Below are positions 17,990 to 26,372 of a stretch of DNA of 64,000 bases, piece by piece. Every line of letters starts with the position of its first letter. The first letter of the stretch is position 1. The stretch is from Enterovibrio calviensis DSM 14347 (GTDB lineage: Bacteria; Pseudomonadota; Gammaproteobacteria; Enterobacterales; Vibrionaceae). The stretch lies in the NCBI RefSeq assembly GCF_000621165.1, contig NZ_KK211219.1:63727-127726 (forward strand), written 5' to 3'. The notes below the pieces were generated by a model. It saw nothing but the letters and a program-made list of their open reading frames with translations. It was not told the origin of the DNA and ran no database searches. A program made the position numbers and the translations under genes.

Positions 17990-18196
17990 TTAGTAAGGAC
18001 GAGCGTTGGGTTCAATCACCCCAGTGGCAATCGCAATCAGTAACAGGACGAACGCAATCACTGAAAAGAATACACGCCGACCAAGGTAACGTGACATAGG
18101 GATATCGGACTTCCCTTTGAGCATGATGGGAAGCGCTCGAAACAGGTTAAATACGATAAAGATAAGTAGGCAGACGAGGATAGCTTTGAGCAACAT
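17990..18196 (-). CDS. Small two-helix membrane protein (DUF2909-like)
   Basis: 68 residues with two membrane segments (about 2-22 and 41-61) separated by a short basic loop. Resembles the DUF2909 family often found inside cytochrome oxidase clusters, for instance in Pseudomonas. ATG 18196 is preceded by GGAGG. It is encoded against the direction of the cox operon and diverges from surf1 by 43 bp. Role unknown; oxidase assembly is inferred from context only. Confidence 0.8.
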   Translation of the reverse strand: MLLKAILVCLLIFIVFNLFRALPIMLKGKSDIPMSRYLGRRVFFSVIAFVLLLIAIATGVIEPNARPY

Positions 18197-18239
18197 TTTG
18201 CCTCCATCTGGCCAAAAAGGTGACCAACAGGGTGAATGG

Positions 18240-18959
18240 GTGTCGACATCGAAAGTACGTCGCATACGACGCTGGGGTTTCCTTGCTTTTACTTTGACCA
18301 TGGTTGTGCTCTTGGTCAAGTTAGGGATGTGGCAAATGTCACGCGCTGCGGAAAAAGAGACGCTTCTGGATCAACTATCGGAACGTCAGCAGCAAGTGTT
18401 CACTCAAGTTTCCTCTCTTCCTCAAGATGCCAAAGGGTTTGCTGTTGACCTAAGTGGCACCTTCGACGTGAATCGCAGTGTGTTGTTGGACAACCAAATT
18501 CATCAAGGAAGAGTGGGCTATCGCTGGATGATGCCGCTATTCACTGACAACCGCTGGTTGTTGATTGATTTGGGATGGATTGCAGCACCACCGCGACGAG
18601 AAATATTACCGGACTTGCCCGAGATTCAAGGAAATTATCGCGTTGAGGGCATTGCGGACTTTCCCTCACAACGCGTTGTGCTTGGAGAGGAAAGCGCAAC
18701 ACCCTCATGGCCTTGGCGAGTGCAATCTGTTGATGTTGAGGCGATATCTAAGGCCAGTGGTTACACCCTACAGCCTTGGGTGATACGTGTTGAAACCATC
18801 ACCCGAGATTCGGGCGAGACGGTTAATTGGAATGCTATACCTGTGTGGGAACCTGTCGTGATGCAGCCGGAAAAACATTATGGCTATGCGATGCAGTGGT
18901 TCGGATTGGCTCTGGTGGTGGCTTTGGGATTTGTGATTTGGTGGAGGAAGGGACGCTGA
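18240..18959 (+). CDS. Cytochrome oxidase assembly protein of the SURF1 family
   Basis: SURF1/Shy1 proteins help insert heme a into subunit I. The 239 residues have the expected layout: N-terminal membrane helix (about 14-32, FLAFTLTMVVLLVKLGMWQ), periplasmic domain beginning with the conserved WQM..RAAEK, and C-terminal helix ending in FVIWWRKGR. GTG 18240 with AGGGTGA upstream is preferred over the ATG at 18117, which would overlap the divergent DUF2909 gene. The stop overlaps the next start (TGATG). Confidence 0.92.
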   Translation: MSTSKVRRIRRWGFLAFTLTMVVLLVKLGMWQMSRAAEKETLLDQLSERQQQVFTQVSSLPQDAKGFAVDLSGTFDVNRSVLLDNQIHQGRVGYRWMMPLFTDNRWLLIDLGWIAAPPRREILPDLPEIQGNYRVEGIADFPSQRVVLGEESATPSWPWRVQSVDVEAISKASGYTLQPWVIRVETITRDSGETVNWNAIPVWEPVVMQPEKHYGYAMQWFGLALVVALGFVIWWRKGR

Positions 18960-19486
18960 TGAATGGAAAGAAAGCCTTAATCATGGTGGTAATAGCCTTT
19001 GCTGTGCCCGTGGTGGCTGCCAAATTGGTCTTGGAAATGGGTTGGTTTAACAAAGGAGTGACCAACAAAGGGGAATTGCTGACACAAGAGGTTCGTACCG
19101 ATTGGCTCGAACACAATGGGCAGTGGCGCTTGGTGTATTCCTTGCCGCAAACCTGTGCGGAGCAATGTGAAAGTGCGCTGTTCCAGTTAAAACAAATTCC
19201 GGTTGCTGTTGGCCCTAGCCGTGATCGCGTGACCAGTATTTTACTCGTCTCTGATACGCCATCGGCGAACGGTAATGACAATATCATTGAGCAGAAAATC
19301 GATTCTCAACAACACCAAACCATGGCGGCGTTGCCTCATGCGGGTGAAGCGATTTATTTGGTCGACCCACTCAATAACCTCATCTTGGCGTATCCGATCC
19401 CTGAAGGAAAATCTGAGCAGATTACCCAAAGCAAAGGGCTGCTCTCTGATCTTCGCAAACTCATGAAGCTGTCAAAGGTGGGGTGA
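18959..19486 (+). CDS. Membrane-anchored Sco-like protein of the oxidase cluster
   Basis: 175 residues: an N-terminal membrane anchor (about 6-24) and a periplasmic domain with a thioredoxin-like pattern. WRLVYSLPQTCAEQC carries a CxxxC pair placed like the copper-binding CxxxC of Sco1/SenC, but I do not see a clear Sco histidine. It occupies the position of the unnamed gene between surf1 and ctaA in Pseudomonas. Its ATG overlaps the surf1 stop, and its own end overlaps the ctaA start region. Likely role in copper or thiol handling for CuA; inference. Confidence 0.75.
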   Translation: MNGKKALIMVVIAFAVPVVAAKLVLEMGWFNKGVTNKGELLTQEVRTDWLEHNGQWRLVYSLPQTCAEQCESALFQLKQIPVAVGPSRDRVTSILLVSDTPSANGNDNIIEQKIDSQQHQTMAALPHAGEAIYLVDPLNNLILAYPIPEGKSEQITQSKGLLSDLRKLMKLSKVG

Positions 19487-19488
19487 GT

Positions 19489-20613
19489 ATGGAAACTGAA
19501 AAACGCTATCTTGGATTAATCTATGGCGCACTGCTCTTGGCGTTCGTGGTGGTGGGGCTTGGTGCATTCACACGTTTAACGGAAGCTGGCTTAGGTTGCC
19601 CTGACTGGCCGGGATGTTATGGCTTTTTGACTGTGCCGCTCACACCCGAAAAAGTGGAACAAGCCACGCAAGCATTCCCGAATGCACCTGTGGAAGTACA
19701 AAAAGCATGGAATGAGATGATCCACCGTTACGTGGCTGGCACGTTAGGGTTAGTCATAGCTGGCATCGCTTGGCTGGCTTGGCGAGGTCAGGGAAGACGC
19801 AAAACATTACCTACTATCTTGCTGGGTGTGGTGACGTTTCAGGCCGCGCTCGGTATGTGGACGGTCACCATGAACCTGATGCCCATTGTGGTGATGGGGC
19901 ATCTGTTGGGCGGTTTCACCACGGTGACCTTGCTGTTCTTGTTGGCGGTGTTGGAGCGAAAACGCGTTCGGCAACTGCGTGACACTCATGACGAATCTTC
20001 GCCGCCAGAACCATTAACGCGCAATCCATCCATCCGCAATAGAGACACGATGGCCTCACATCAGGCGGATTCGTCTCTGTCCGGTCGACTGAAAGCGCTC
20101 ACGGTCGGTGCTCTGATGGCGGTGATACTGCAAATTGCCTTGGGGGGATGGACGTCAGCGAACTATGCCGCGGTGGTGTGTACACAGCTACCTATCTGTG
20201 AAGTGGATTGGGTGAGCAGCTACGACGCGTCAGCCTTTCACCCGATCAGCCCAACCAGCGAGACCTATCAATACGGTGTGCTCGGTTTTGAACAGCGCGT
20301 GACCATTCATGCTACGCACCGAATCGGCGCGATGGTAGTGACTGCATTGGTTCTGCTATTGGCATGGCGTGTCCGTCGACCGTTAGGAAACACCACGTCG
20401 ATGTTGCTCGTCGGCGCGTTACTGCTACAAATTTCATTGGGTGTAACCAATGTTGTCGCCTTATTGCCATTGTCAGTGGCGGTGGCTCACAACGTATGTG
20501 GCTTGTTGTTGTTATTAATTATGGTGCGGACAACCGTGTTGGTTTTTTCCGCCCAACCTTCCAAGGTGTCGCGGACGTCATTGGAAGAATCGGGGAGGTT
20601 GAGTCATGGCTAA
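19489..20613 (+). CDS. ctaA: Heme A synthase (Cox15/CtaA)
   Basis: Oxidises the C8 methyl of heme O to formyl, giving heme A for the oxidase. The 374 residues form two four-helix halves joined by a polar linker near residues 165-200. The signature [16 protein letters not shown] follows helix 1, and heme-ligand histidines lie in EMIHRY, MGHLLGG, ATHRIGA and AHNVCG. An in-frame GTG at 19483 is an alternative start; ATG 19489 has the better-placed GGGGTGA. Overlaps ctaB by 8 nt. Confidence 0.94.
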   Translation: METEKRYLGLIYGALLLAFVVVGLGAFTRLTEAGLGCPDWPGCYGFLTVPLTPEKVEQATQAFPNAPVEVQKAWNEMIHRYVAGTLGLVIAGIAWLAWRGQGRRKTLPTILLGVVTFQAALGMWTVTMNLMPIVVMGHLLGGFTTVTLLFLLAVLERKRVRQLRDTHDESSPPEPLTRNPSIRNRDTMASHQADSSLSGRLKALTVGALMAVILQIALGGWTSANYAAVVCTQLPICEVDWVSSYDASAFHPISPTSETYQYGVLGFEQRVTIHATHRIGAMVVTALVLLLAWRVRRPLGNTTSMLLVGALLLQISLGVTNVVALLPLSVAVAHNVCGLLLLLIMVRTTVLVFSAQPSKVSRTSLEESGRLSHG

Positions 20614-21562
20614 AGTTTCAGCGCAATCGCTAGCAAGCAACGCACCCACGAGTGCATCTACAAGTACGCCCAACAAAGCATCCAACAATGTGGAACAGGC
20701 CGTTTGGCGTGATTATTTAGAATTAACCAAACCCAAAGTGGTGGCCATGTTGCTGCTCACCGCCATGGTGGGTATGTGCCTTGCGGTACCTGCGCTACCA
20801 ACGGCAAAAGTGGTGATTTTAGGTCTGCTGGGTATTGGGATGCAATCTGCCGCTGCTGCGGTATTCAATCATGTGATTGACCGTCGCATAGACCGCCAAA
20901 TGCAACGCACCATTCATCGCCCTGTGGCCAAAGGGCGAGTCAGTACCATGCAGGCATTGGCGTTTGGTGCCACCTTGATGGTGGTGGGCTTTGCGTTACT
21001 TTGGGCGTTGAACTCGCTGGTGGCGTGGCTCACGTTCGCGAGTTTGATTGGCTATGCCTTGGTGTATACCGTTTGGCTGAAACATGCCACGCCTCAAAAC
21101 ATTGTTATTGGTGGCCTTGCTGGCGCGATGCCGCCGCTGCTTGGTTGGGTTGCTGTCACTGGTACATTAGACCCTCACGCATTACTGCTTGTGATGTTGG
21201 TGTTCACATGGACGCCACCTCATTTCTGGGCACTGGCGATTCACCGTCAGAAAGATTATGCCAAAGCTGGCGTACCTATGTTGCCGGTGACTCATGGTGT
21301 GGAATACACCAAGACCATGATTTTGCTTTATACCATGCTGCTCATCGTCGTCGGTTTCTTACCGTGGCTAGCGGGCATGAGTGGTGAGATTTACTTGGTC
21401 GGCAGCTTTGCACTGAACCTTGGTTTTGCTTGGTATGCATGGCGATTGAAGTTTGCCGATCAAAAAGGTTTGGCATGGCAAACCTTCAAATATTCCATTT
21501 GGCACATCTTCGGTTTGTTTGTGGCCTTGTTGGCGGACCATGCTTGGTATGCGTTAGCATAA
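20606..21562 (+). CDS. ctaB: Heme O synthase (protoheme IX farnesyltransferase CtaB)
   Basis: UbiA-superfamily membrane enzyme adding a farnesyl group to heme B. The 318 residues contain N-x3-D-x3-D ([15 protein letters not shown]) and the second motif region [24 protein letters not shown] lies 8 nt upstream of the ATG. Named ctaB because it sits in the caa3 cluster; together with ctaA it makes the heme A that coxA needs. Confidence 0.95.
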   Translation: MAKVSAQSLASNAPTSASTSTPNKASNNVEQAVWRDYLELTKPKVVAMLLLTAMVGMCLAVPALPTAKVVILGLLGIGMQSAAAAVFNHVIDRRIDRQMQRTIHRPVAKGRVSTMQALAFGATLMVVGFALLWALNSLVAWLTFASLIGYALVYTVWLKHATPQNIVIGGLAGAMPPLLGWVAVTGTLDPHALLLVMLVFTWTPPHFWALAIHRQKDYAKAGVPMLPVTHGVEYTKTMILLYTMLLIVVGFLPWLAGMSGEIYLVGSFALNLGFAWYAWRLKFADQKGLAWQTFKYSIWHIFGLFVALLADHAWYALA

Positions 21563-21593
21563 GGACAGAGTTTCCTTATCGCAGAGTGCCATC

Positions 21594-22139
21594 ATGACGT
21601 TTCCTTCTGTCACGTTTCGAACGCCGCGGTTAACTGCCGCGGCGTTGTCATATTCATCATCGTCTCAAACGTTAAATGCTGTCTCAACGCAACTTGCCGC
21701 CATACTGACGCCGGATGTCACGCGTCATCTTCCTCCAGATATACAAACGGTGCGAGACAAAGAAAGCGCCGCTAATTGGCTATCGAGCATCCTAAATGAA
21801 TGCCAGTTTGTTGCGGTGAGCTTGGTCGACCACGATGCGTTAGCAGGCTTCTTTTTGCTCTACCCCGAGGCTATTGAGCAAGAAAGTCAGGGCGACGGCT
21901 ATTTGCTGCGATTGGGTTATGTGGTGGCTGAACGCTATCAAGGACAGGGACTTGCCAGTGAAATGATTGCTGGGCTGGTGGCATGGTGTCGCGCTTCAGG
22001 CGTTGTCACTGCTCTGTCTGGTGGCGCCAGCGCCGAGAATGCCCCATCGATTAAGGTGTTGGAGAAAAACGGCTTTGTCCGAGAAGAAAATGATGAAAAT
22101 CATCAGGGTGATACGGTGTTCTTAACGCTAACGATATAA
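21594..22139 (+). CDS. GNAT-family N-acetyltransferase
   Basis: 181 residues of the RimJ/RimL-like GNAT type. Residues ~95-150 hold the acetyl-CoA-binding pattern, LGYVVAERYQGQGLASEM (QGQGLA fits Q/R-x-x-G-x-G/A), and the later SAENAPSIKVLEKNGFV is the usual helix-4/strand-5 block. Substrate unknown. It starts 31 bp after ctaB and 24 bp before dinF, so it may be read through from the oxidase cluster. Confidence 0.85.
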   Translation: MTFPSVTFRTPRLTAAALSYSSSSQTLNAVSTQLAAILTPDVTRHLPPDIQTVRDKESAANWLSSILNECQFVAVSLVDHDALAGFFLLYPEAIEQESQGDGYLLRLGYVVAERYQGQGLASEMIAGLVAWCRASGVVTALSGGASAENAPSIKVLEKNGFVREENDENHQGDTVFLTLTI

Positions 22140-22172
22140 ACTGACCCACCAAAGTTTCCCAGCGTGCGAATT

Positions 22173-23528
22173 ATGCTTTCAGCTCTTCGACAAAAATCAC
22201 TTCACGTTCGCGTGTTTTCACTCGCTTTTCCCATGGTGTTATCCAACATCACTGTGCCGCTATTGGGTCTGGTGGATGCGGCTGTCATTGGCCATCTCGA
22301 CCACGCTTGGTATCTCGGCGGTGTCGCCATCGGCAGCACAATGATTGCCGTGACCTTCTGGTTGCTCGGCTTTTTGCGCATGGCGACTACAGGCCTGACG
22401 GCGCAAGCGTGGGGCGCTAACGACAAAACAGGGCTTGCCAATGTCTTCTTGCAAGGCTTGACCTTGGCTTGGCTGTTGGCGGCTGTGATTCTCGTCGTAC
22501 ATCCATTTATCGCCGATGCCGTGTTCTCGTTTAGTGATGCCAGCGCCGAAGTAAAGCGCTATGCGGATGAGTATTTCTCGATTCGAATTTGGAGTGCGCC
22601 TGCTGCGCTCACCAATCTGGTGATCATGGGGTGGTTGCTTGGTGCGCAAAATGCCAAGAAGCCGATGATGCTGATCATCTTGGTCAATCTGGTAAATATC
22701 GTCCTCGATTTACTGTTTGTGGTGGGTTTTGGCTGGAAAGTTCAGGGTGCTGCGGCAGCGAGCGTGATTGCCGACTATTCAGGGATGGCGCTAGGGCTGT
22801 ACTTCGTTGCCAAGGTTTGGGCGGAATCGTCGCTGCCTTCGCCGCTTGCTCAATGGAAGAAAGCCTCTGCGGGCATGAGTCGATTGGCCAAGCTCAATCG
22901 AGATATTTTCCTGCGTAGCCTTTGCCTGCAACTGGCGTTTACCTTCATGACCTTTCAAGGCGCGACCTTGGGGGATGATGTGGTGGCCGCCAATGCGGTA
23001 TTGATGAATTTCTTGATGCTGGTGTCTTTCGCCATGGACGGGTTTGCTTACGCGATGGAAGCCATGGTCGGAAAGGCGATCGGGGCCAAAAATCGGCAGG
23101 AATTGTTGGAGTCTCTTACCGCAACATCCTTCTGGAGCTTAATCATTTCCTTGCTGATCACCTTGGCGTTTTTACTGGGTGGGCAGAGCATTGTCGGGGT
23201 GATTTCCGACATTCCCGCCGTGCGTGAGCAAGCGTATTTATACCTGCCTTGGCTGATCGCCATGCCATTGGTGTCCATGTGGTGTTTCTTGTTGGACGGC
23301 GTATTCATTGGGGCAACCCGTGGACGAGAAATGCGTAACACCATGTTCGTCTCGATGGCGGGTTTCTTTGCGATTTGGTGGCTTTTGAGTAGTGCTAATC
23401 AAGACATCGGCAACCATGCGTTATGGGCGGCAATGCTCGGCTTTATGGCTTTGCGAGGCGTGACCTTAGGCGTGTTGTTTGTGTATCAGTGGCGACGTGG
23501 GAAGTTCTTGCTGTCATCACATTCGTGA
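22173..23528 (+). CDS. dinF: MATE-family transporter DinF
   Basis: Multidrug and toxic-compound extrusion family, 12 membrane segments, 451 residues. It aligns well with E. coli DinF (PMVLSNITVPLLGLVD, AVIGHLDHAWYLGG, TTGLTAQAWGA). The ATG at 22173 is used; an in-frame GTG at 22164 is possible and neither has a good Shine-Dalgarno sequence. In E. coli dinF is co-transcribed with lexA and is SOS-inducible; here it is about 8.9 kb away and I see no LexA box upstream, so SOS control may be lost. Confidence 0.9.
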   Translation: MLSALRQKSLHVRVFSLAFPMVLSNITVPLLGLVDAAVIGHLDHAWYLGGVAIGSTMIAVTFWLLGFLRMATTGLTAQAWGANDKTGLANVFLQGLTLAWLLAAVILVVHPFIADAVFSFSDASAEVKRYADEYFSIRIWSAPAALTNLVIMGWLLGAQNAKKPMMLIILVNLVNIVLDLLFVVGFGWKVQGAAAASVIADYSGMALGLYFVAKVWAESSLPSPLAQWKKASAGMSRLAKLNRDIFLRSLCLQLAFTFMTFQGATLGDDVVAANAVLMNFLMLVSFAMDGFAYAMEAMVGKAIGAKNRQELLESLTATSFWSLIISLLITLAFLLGGQSIVGVISDIPAVREQAYLYLPWLIAMPLVSMWCFLLDGVFIGATRGREMRNTMFVSMAGFFAIWWLLSSANQDIGNHALWAAMLGFMALRGVTLGVLFVYQWRRGKFLLSSHS

Positions 23529-23570
23529 TAGCGCGTTGTCAGCGATGACAAGACGGCAATAACAGAAACT

Positions 23571-23595
23571 AAAAAGGCTCCTTGGGAGCCTTTTT
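23571..23595. terminator. Bidirectional terminator between dinF and nfuA
   Basis: 11-bp stem AAAAAGGCTCC/GGAGCCTTTTT with a 3-nt loop; A-run and T-run suit both converging genes. Confidence 0.9.
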
Positions 23596-23624
23596 GATGT
23601 GTCCATTTGAAACTCGCTGGGCAC

Positions 23625-24209
23625 TTAGTAGTAAGAGTGCTCACCAGCCGCGTGCTCAGTCACATCGCGCACGGCAGTCAATTCGCCGCTGAATTCTTCA
23701 AGTAGCTGCTTTTCGATACCATCTTTCAGGGTAACGTCGACCATAGAACAACCGTTACAGCCGCCGCCAAACTGGATAACAGCTGCGCCTTCTTCTGTAA
23801 TTTCAATCAGGTTGATGTGACCGCCGTGACCAGCAAGCTGTGGGTTCACTTGGGTTTGGATAACGTATTCAACACGCTCTAGCAGCGTGGCATCATCCGA
23901 CACTTTACGCATTTTCGCGTTTGGTGCTTTTAGGGTCAGCTGAGAACCCATTTTGTCAGTGACAAAGTCGATTTCCGCATCATCAAGAAACGGCAGACTA
24001 AGTTCATCGACGTAGGCCAAAAAGCCATTGAATTCGTATTTGGTGTCAGATGCTTCAATCGCATCTTGAGGGCAGTAAGACACGCCACACTCTGCGCTTT
24101 GCGTGCCTGGGTTAACCACGAATACGCGGATGTTTGTGCCTTCTGGTTGCTGCTCCAGCAGCTTAACGAAATGGCTTTGTGCACTTTCTGAAATAATAAT
24201 GTGTGACAC
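23625..24209 (-). CDS. nfuA: Fe/S biogenesis protein NfuA
   Basis: Iron-sulfur carrier delivering 4Fe-4S clusters to apoproteins under stress. The 194 residues have an N-terminal degenerate A-type domain (about 1-95) and a C-terminal Nfu domain with the cluster-binding CxxC in [11 protein letters not shown] near residue 152. GTG start with AGGTAAGAAG upstream. comF lies 91 bp upstream on the same strand; the gap shows nothing clear. Confidence 0.95.
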   Translation of the reverse strand: MSHIIISESAQSHFVKLLEQQPEGTNIRVFVVNPGTQSAECGVSYCPQDAIEASDTKYEFNGFLAYVDELSLPFLDDAEIDFVTDKMGSQLTLKAPNAKMRKVSDDATLLERVEYVIQTQVNPQLAGHGGHINLIEITEEGAAVIQFGGGCNGCSMVDVTLKDGIEKQLLEEFSGELTAVRDVTEHAAGEHSYY

Positions 24210-24300
24210 GGCTTCTTACCTGACTATTCCGATATGTTAATGACAGTTTACTCTGGTTTTTCTTTACTATCACCCCCAAAGCTGTGAGGTTACTTTTTTG

Positions 24301-24978
24301 TCACTTTGGTGGTGTTCGACAAAGGCAATAGACATCAATTTGCGTGACGCCTTGTTGACGCAATAACCGACACAGCTCGGCAATGGTTGCGCCAGTGGTG
24401 ACCACATCATCAACCAGCGCAACGTGCTCGGGCAGTCTTCCTTTGCTAGAAAATGCCCCGCGAAGATTAGACAGGCGAGATTGTCGGCTTAATCCTTGCT
24501 GTTGGCGAGTCGCGCGGTTGCGTTTTAGGATGTCGGGCGCACATTGAACCGCTAACTGCTTGGCTAGTGCCCTTGCCAGCAGGGTGCTGTGATTAAAACC
24601 TCGCATGAGTCTGCGTCGCCAATGCATAGGAACAGGCAATAACAATGGCGCAGGGTTGTCGATTTCCTTGGCCAGCAATTTTCCGAGTGCAGGAGCCAGC
24701 CAATAGTGACCTTGGTATTTAAAGCGGTGCAGCAGTTTGTCATAAGGAAACGTATAACCGCCGACACAAATGAGCCTGTCCCAAGCGGGTGGGGAGTTCA
24801 GACAGCGTCCACAGCTTTCGGTGACATAGGGTGTTGGTAAGCCACAATGCAAACAGCGGGGTAGTCGAGGGAAAGTGTCATGACAGGTTTCGCACCATGG
24901 ATAATGCCGATGCATCAGCGTGTGATGACAAAGCTGACAGCGAAGTGGCAGGGCGCGTAAGATAGTGCGAAACATCAT
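24301..24978 (-). CDS. ComF/GntX-family phosphoribosyltransferase-like protein
   Basis: 225 residues with an N-terminal zinc-ribbon-like Cys cluster (CQLCHH, CETCHD, CLHCG, CGRC) and a C-terminal PRTase fold with VALVDDVVTTGAT at about 187-199. Homologues are ComF (DNA uptake in naturally competent Haemophilus, Bacillus and Vibrio) and E. coli GntX/YhgH. Its start codon is immediately preceded by a heptanucleotide repeat array that leaves no recognisable Shine-Dalgarno sequence. A comF role in natural transformation is plausible for a Vibrionaceae member but unproven here. Confidence 0.88.
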   Translation of the reverse strand: MMFRTILRALPLRCQLCHHTLMHRHYPWCETCHDTFPRLPRCLHCGLPTPYVTESCGRCLNSPPAWDRLICVGGYTFPYDKLLHRFKYQGHYWLAPALGKLLAKEIDNPAPLLLPVPMHWRRRLMRGFNHSTLLARALAKQLAVQCAPDILKRNRATRQQQGLSRQSRLSNLRGAFSSKGRLPEHVALVDDVVTTGATIAELCRLLRQQGVTQIDVYCLCRTPPK

Positions 24979-24980
24979 AG

Positions 24981-25022
24981 TTTGTAGTTTGTAGTTTGTA
25001 GTTTGTAGTTTGTAGTTTGTAG
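24981..25022. repeat. Heptanucleotide tandem repeat (TTTGTAG)x6
   Basis: Six perfect copies of TTTGTAG occupy 42 of the 82 bp between the divergent comF and bioH starts. On the comF strand the units read CTACAAA and end 2 nt before its ATG. Perfect short repeats next to a start codon are typical of slippage-prone phase-variable loci. Confidence 0.95.
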
Positions 25023-25060
25023 CTTGATGGCTCGAAACGAATCGAATTTAGGCAGTGTAA

Positions 25061-25861
25061 ATGACGACATCTCTTTACTGGCACACGGAAGGCCAGGGTT
25101 CCGATCTGATTCTCATTCACGGTTGGGGAATGAACAGTGCGGTATGGCAAAACATTCTCCCCGCTCTCACTCCTCACTATCGCGTGCATTGTGTTGACCT
25201 CCCCGGCTATGGCTTTAGCCAACCGACAGATGCTTTTTCTCTGCAAGAGATGGCACATTGCTTGCTTAATAATTCTCCACAGGAATCGATCTGGGCTGGA
25301 TGGTCCTTGGGTGGCATGGTTGCCACGCAAGCAGCATTGATGGCCCCTGAACGAGTGAAAGGGTTAGTGACTATCGCGAGTTCACCTCGATTTGCTGCAG
25401 AACACGGATGGCGAGGGATTAAACCCGAGGTATTGCAAGCGTTTACCAAACAATTGGCGGGTGATTTTAAAACAACCGTTGAGCGATTTATGGCGCTGCA
25501 AGCAATGGGCAGTCCAACGGCACGACAAGATATCAAGTGGTTGAAGCAATCGGTGTTGTCACACCCTGCGCCGCAACCTGAGGCTCTAGAGGCTGGCCTT
25601 GGTATTCTTGCTGACGCTGATTTGAGACCGCACTTGCATGATATTTCAATGCCTTGGCTGAGAATGTACGGTCGGCTAGATGGCCTTGTGCCCGTTAAAG
25701 TGGCGCAAGAGCTGGATGTACTGGCTCCGCAATCGCAACGGCAAATTTTTGCCAATGCGTCGCATGCACCGTTTATCTCGGATCCCGCCCATTTTACGCA
25801 GGCGCTGCTGGCGTTTTGCGGACAATGTTTGCCGTCCTGTCAGAAAAAAGTGACGAAATAA
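25061..25861 (+). CDS. bioH: Pimeloyl-ACP methyl ester carboxylesterase BioH
   Basis: Alpha/beta hydrolase that releases pimeloyl-ACP from its methyl ester, ending the modified fatty-acid path to biotin. The 266 residues show the oxyanion region IHGWGMN, nucleophile Ser82 in GWSLGG, Asp in GRLDGLVP and His in ASHAPF. Only a weak AGG precedes the ATG; a heptanucleotide repeat lies 38 bp upstream. No other bio gene is in the window, which is normal for bioH. Confidence 0.93.
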   Translation: MTTSLYWHTEGQGSDLILIHGWGMNSAVWQNILPALTPHYRVHCVDLPGYGFSQPTDAFSLQEMAHCLLNNSPQESIWAGWSLGGMVATQAALMAPERVKGLVTIASSPRFAAEHGWRGIKPEVLQAFTKQLAGDFKTTVERFMALQAMGSPTARQDIKWLKQSVLSHPAPQPEALEAGLGILADADLRPHLHDISMPWLRMYGRLDGLVPVKVAQELDVLAPQSQRQIFANASHAPFISDPAHFTQALLAFCGQCLPSCQKKVTK

Positions 25862-25941
25862 AGTGAAATGCGGCTAAATTTTACACGTTAGTTGCCGATA
25901 CTTTATACGTGTCACTTGCTATGGCATCAGGAGAGACCATA

Positions 25942-26277
25942 ATGAATATAGGTAACGTTGGGCAATCTCAGTACGTTTACGCCAAACCTTCGCCAATGAA
26001 TGCAGAGGCAAAGGCTAATCAGGCGCAAACGCCAGAGGGTGCAAATCAGTCTTATGCGCAAGTCGCTAAAGGTGTAACGGACGCGAAGACTGTCAACCAG
26101 GCAACGGAAACCGAAGGCAAAGTTCCCGCTTCATCTGACGTTGAAGCATTCACTTACGGGGCATTGGGCATGGACCACCCTGACGAAGTGAAAACCAATG
26201 ATGATGGGGCTTATACCGCCGGACAAGTTTTATCTGCCATCGGCACGATAGGTGGCATTTTAGCTATCTTGGTATAG
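25942..26277 (+). CDS. Uncharacterised small protein
   Basis: 111 residues. Not recognised as a named family; a similarly placed gene downstream of bioH occurs in vibrios, as I recall. The N-terminal half is Gln/Ala/Asn-rich and probably disordered; the second half has AFTYGALGMDHPDEV and a hydrophobic C-terminal segment, GQVLSAIGTIGGILAILV, that could insert in a membrane. ATG 25942 with CAGGAGAG upstream is chosen over 25909. No signal peptide. Confidence 0.75.
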   Translation: MNIGNVGQSQYVYAKPSPMNAEAKANQAQTPEGANQSYAQVAKGVTDAKTVNQATETEGKVPASSDVEAFTYGALGMDHPDEVKTNDDGAYTAGQVLSAIGTIGGILAILV

Positions 26278-26307
26278 TTTCGCTGTAGAGATACAGTTTG
26301 CGCATGT

Positions 26308-26323
26308 CGCGGGTCAGCCCGCG
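26308..26323. repeat. GC-rich inverted repeat between two small genes
   Basis: CGCGGG/CCCGCG stem with loop TCAG followed by GGTTT; a weak terminator candidate or leader hairpin between the genes at 25942 and 26373. Confidence 0.45.
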
Positions 26324-26372
26324 GTTTGCCTAAGGCGATAGCCTTCGGTTGATGTTGGGAGACAACATTAGC

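Noticed and set aside
24981-25022. Possible CRISPR-like array
   Set aside because: Units are 7 bp and directly adjacent, with no spacers; a microsatellite, not a CRISPR.
24878-25330. 150-codon minus-strand frame running through the heptanucleotide repeat (repeating YKLQTTN)
   Set aside because: Overlaps the 5' half of bioH and the comF start; the peptide repeat is just the DNA repeat translated. No homology.
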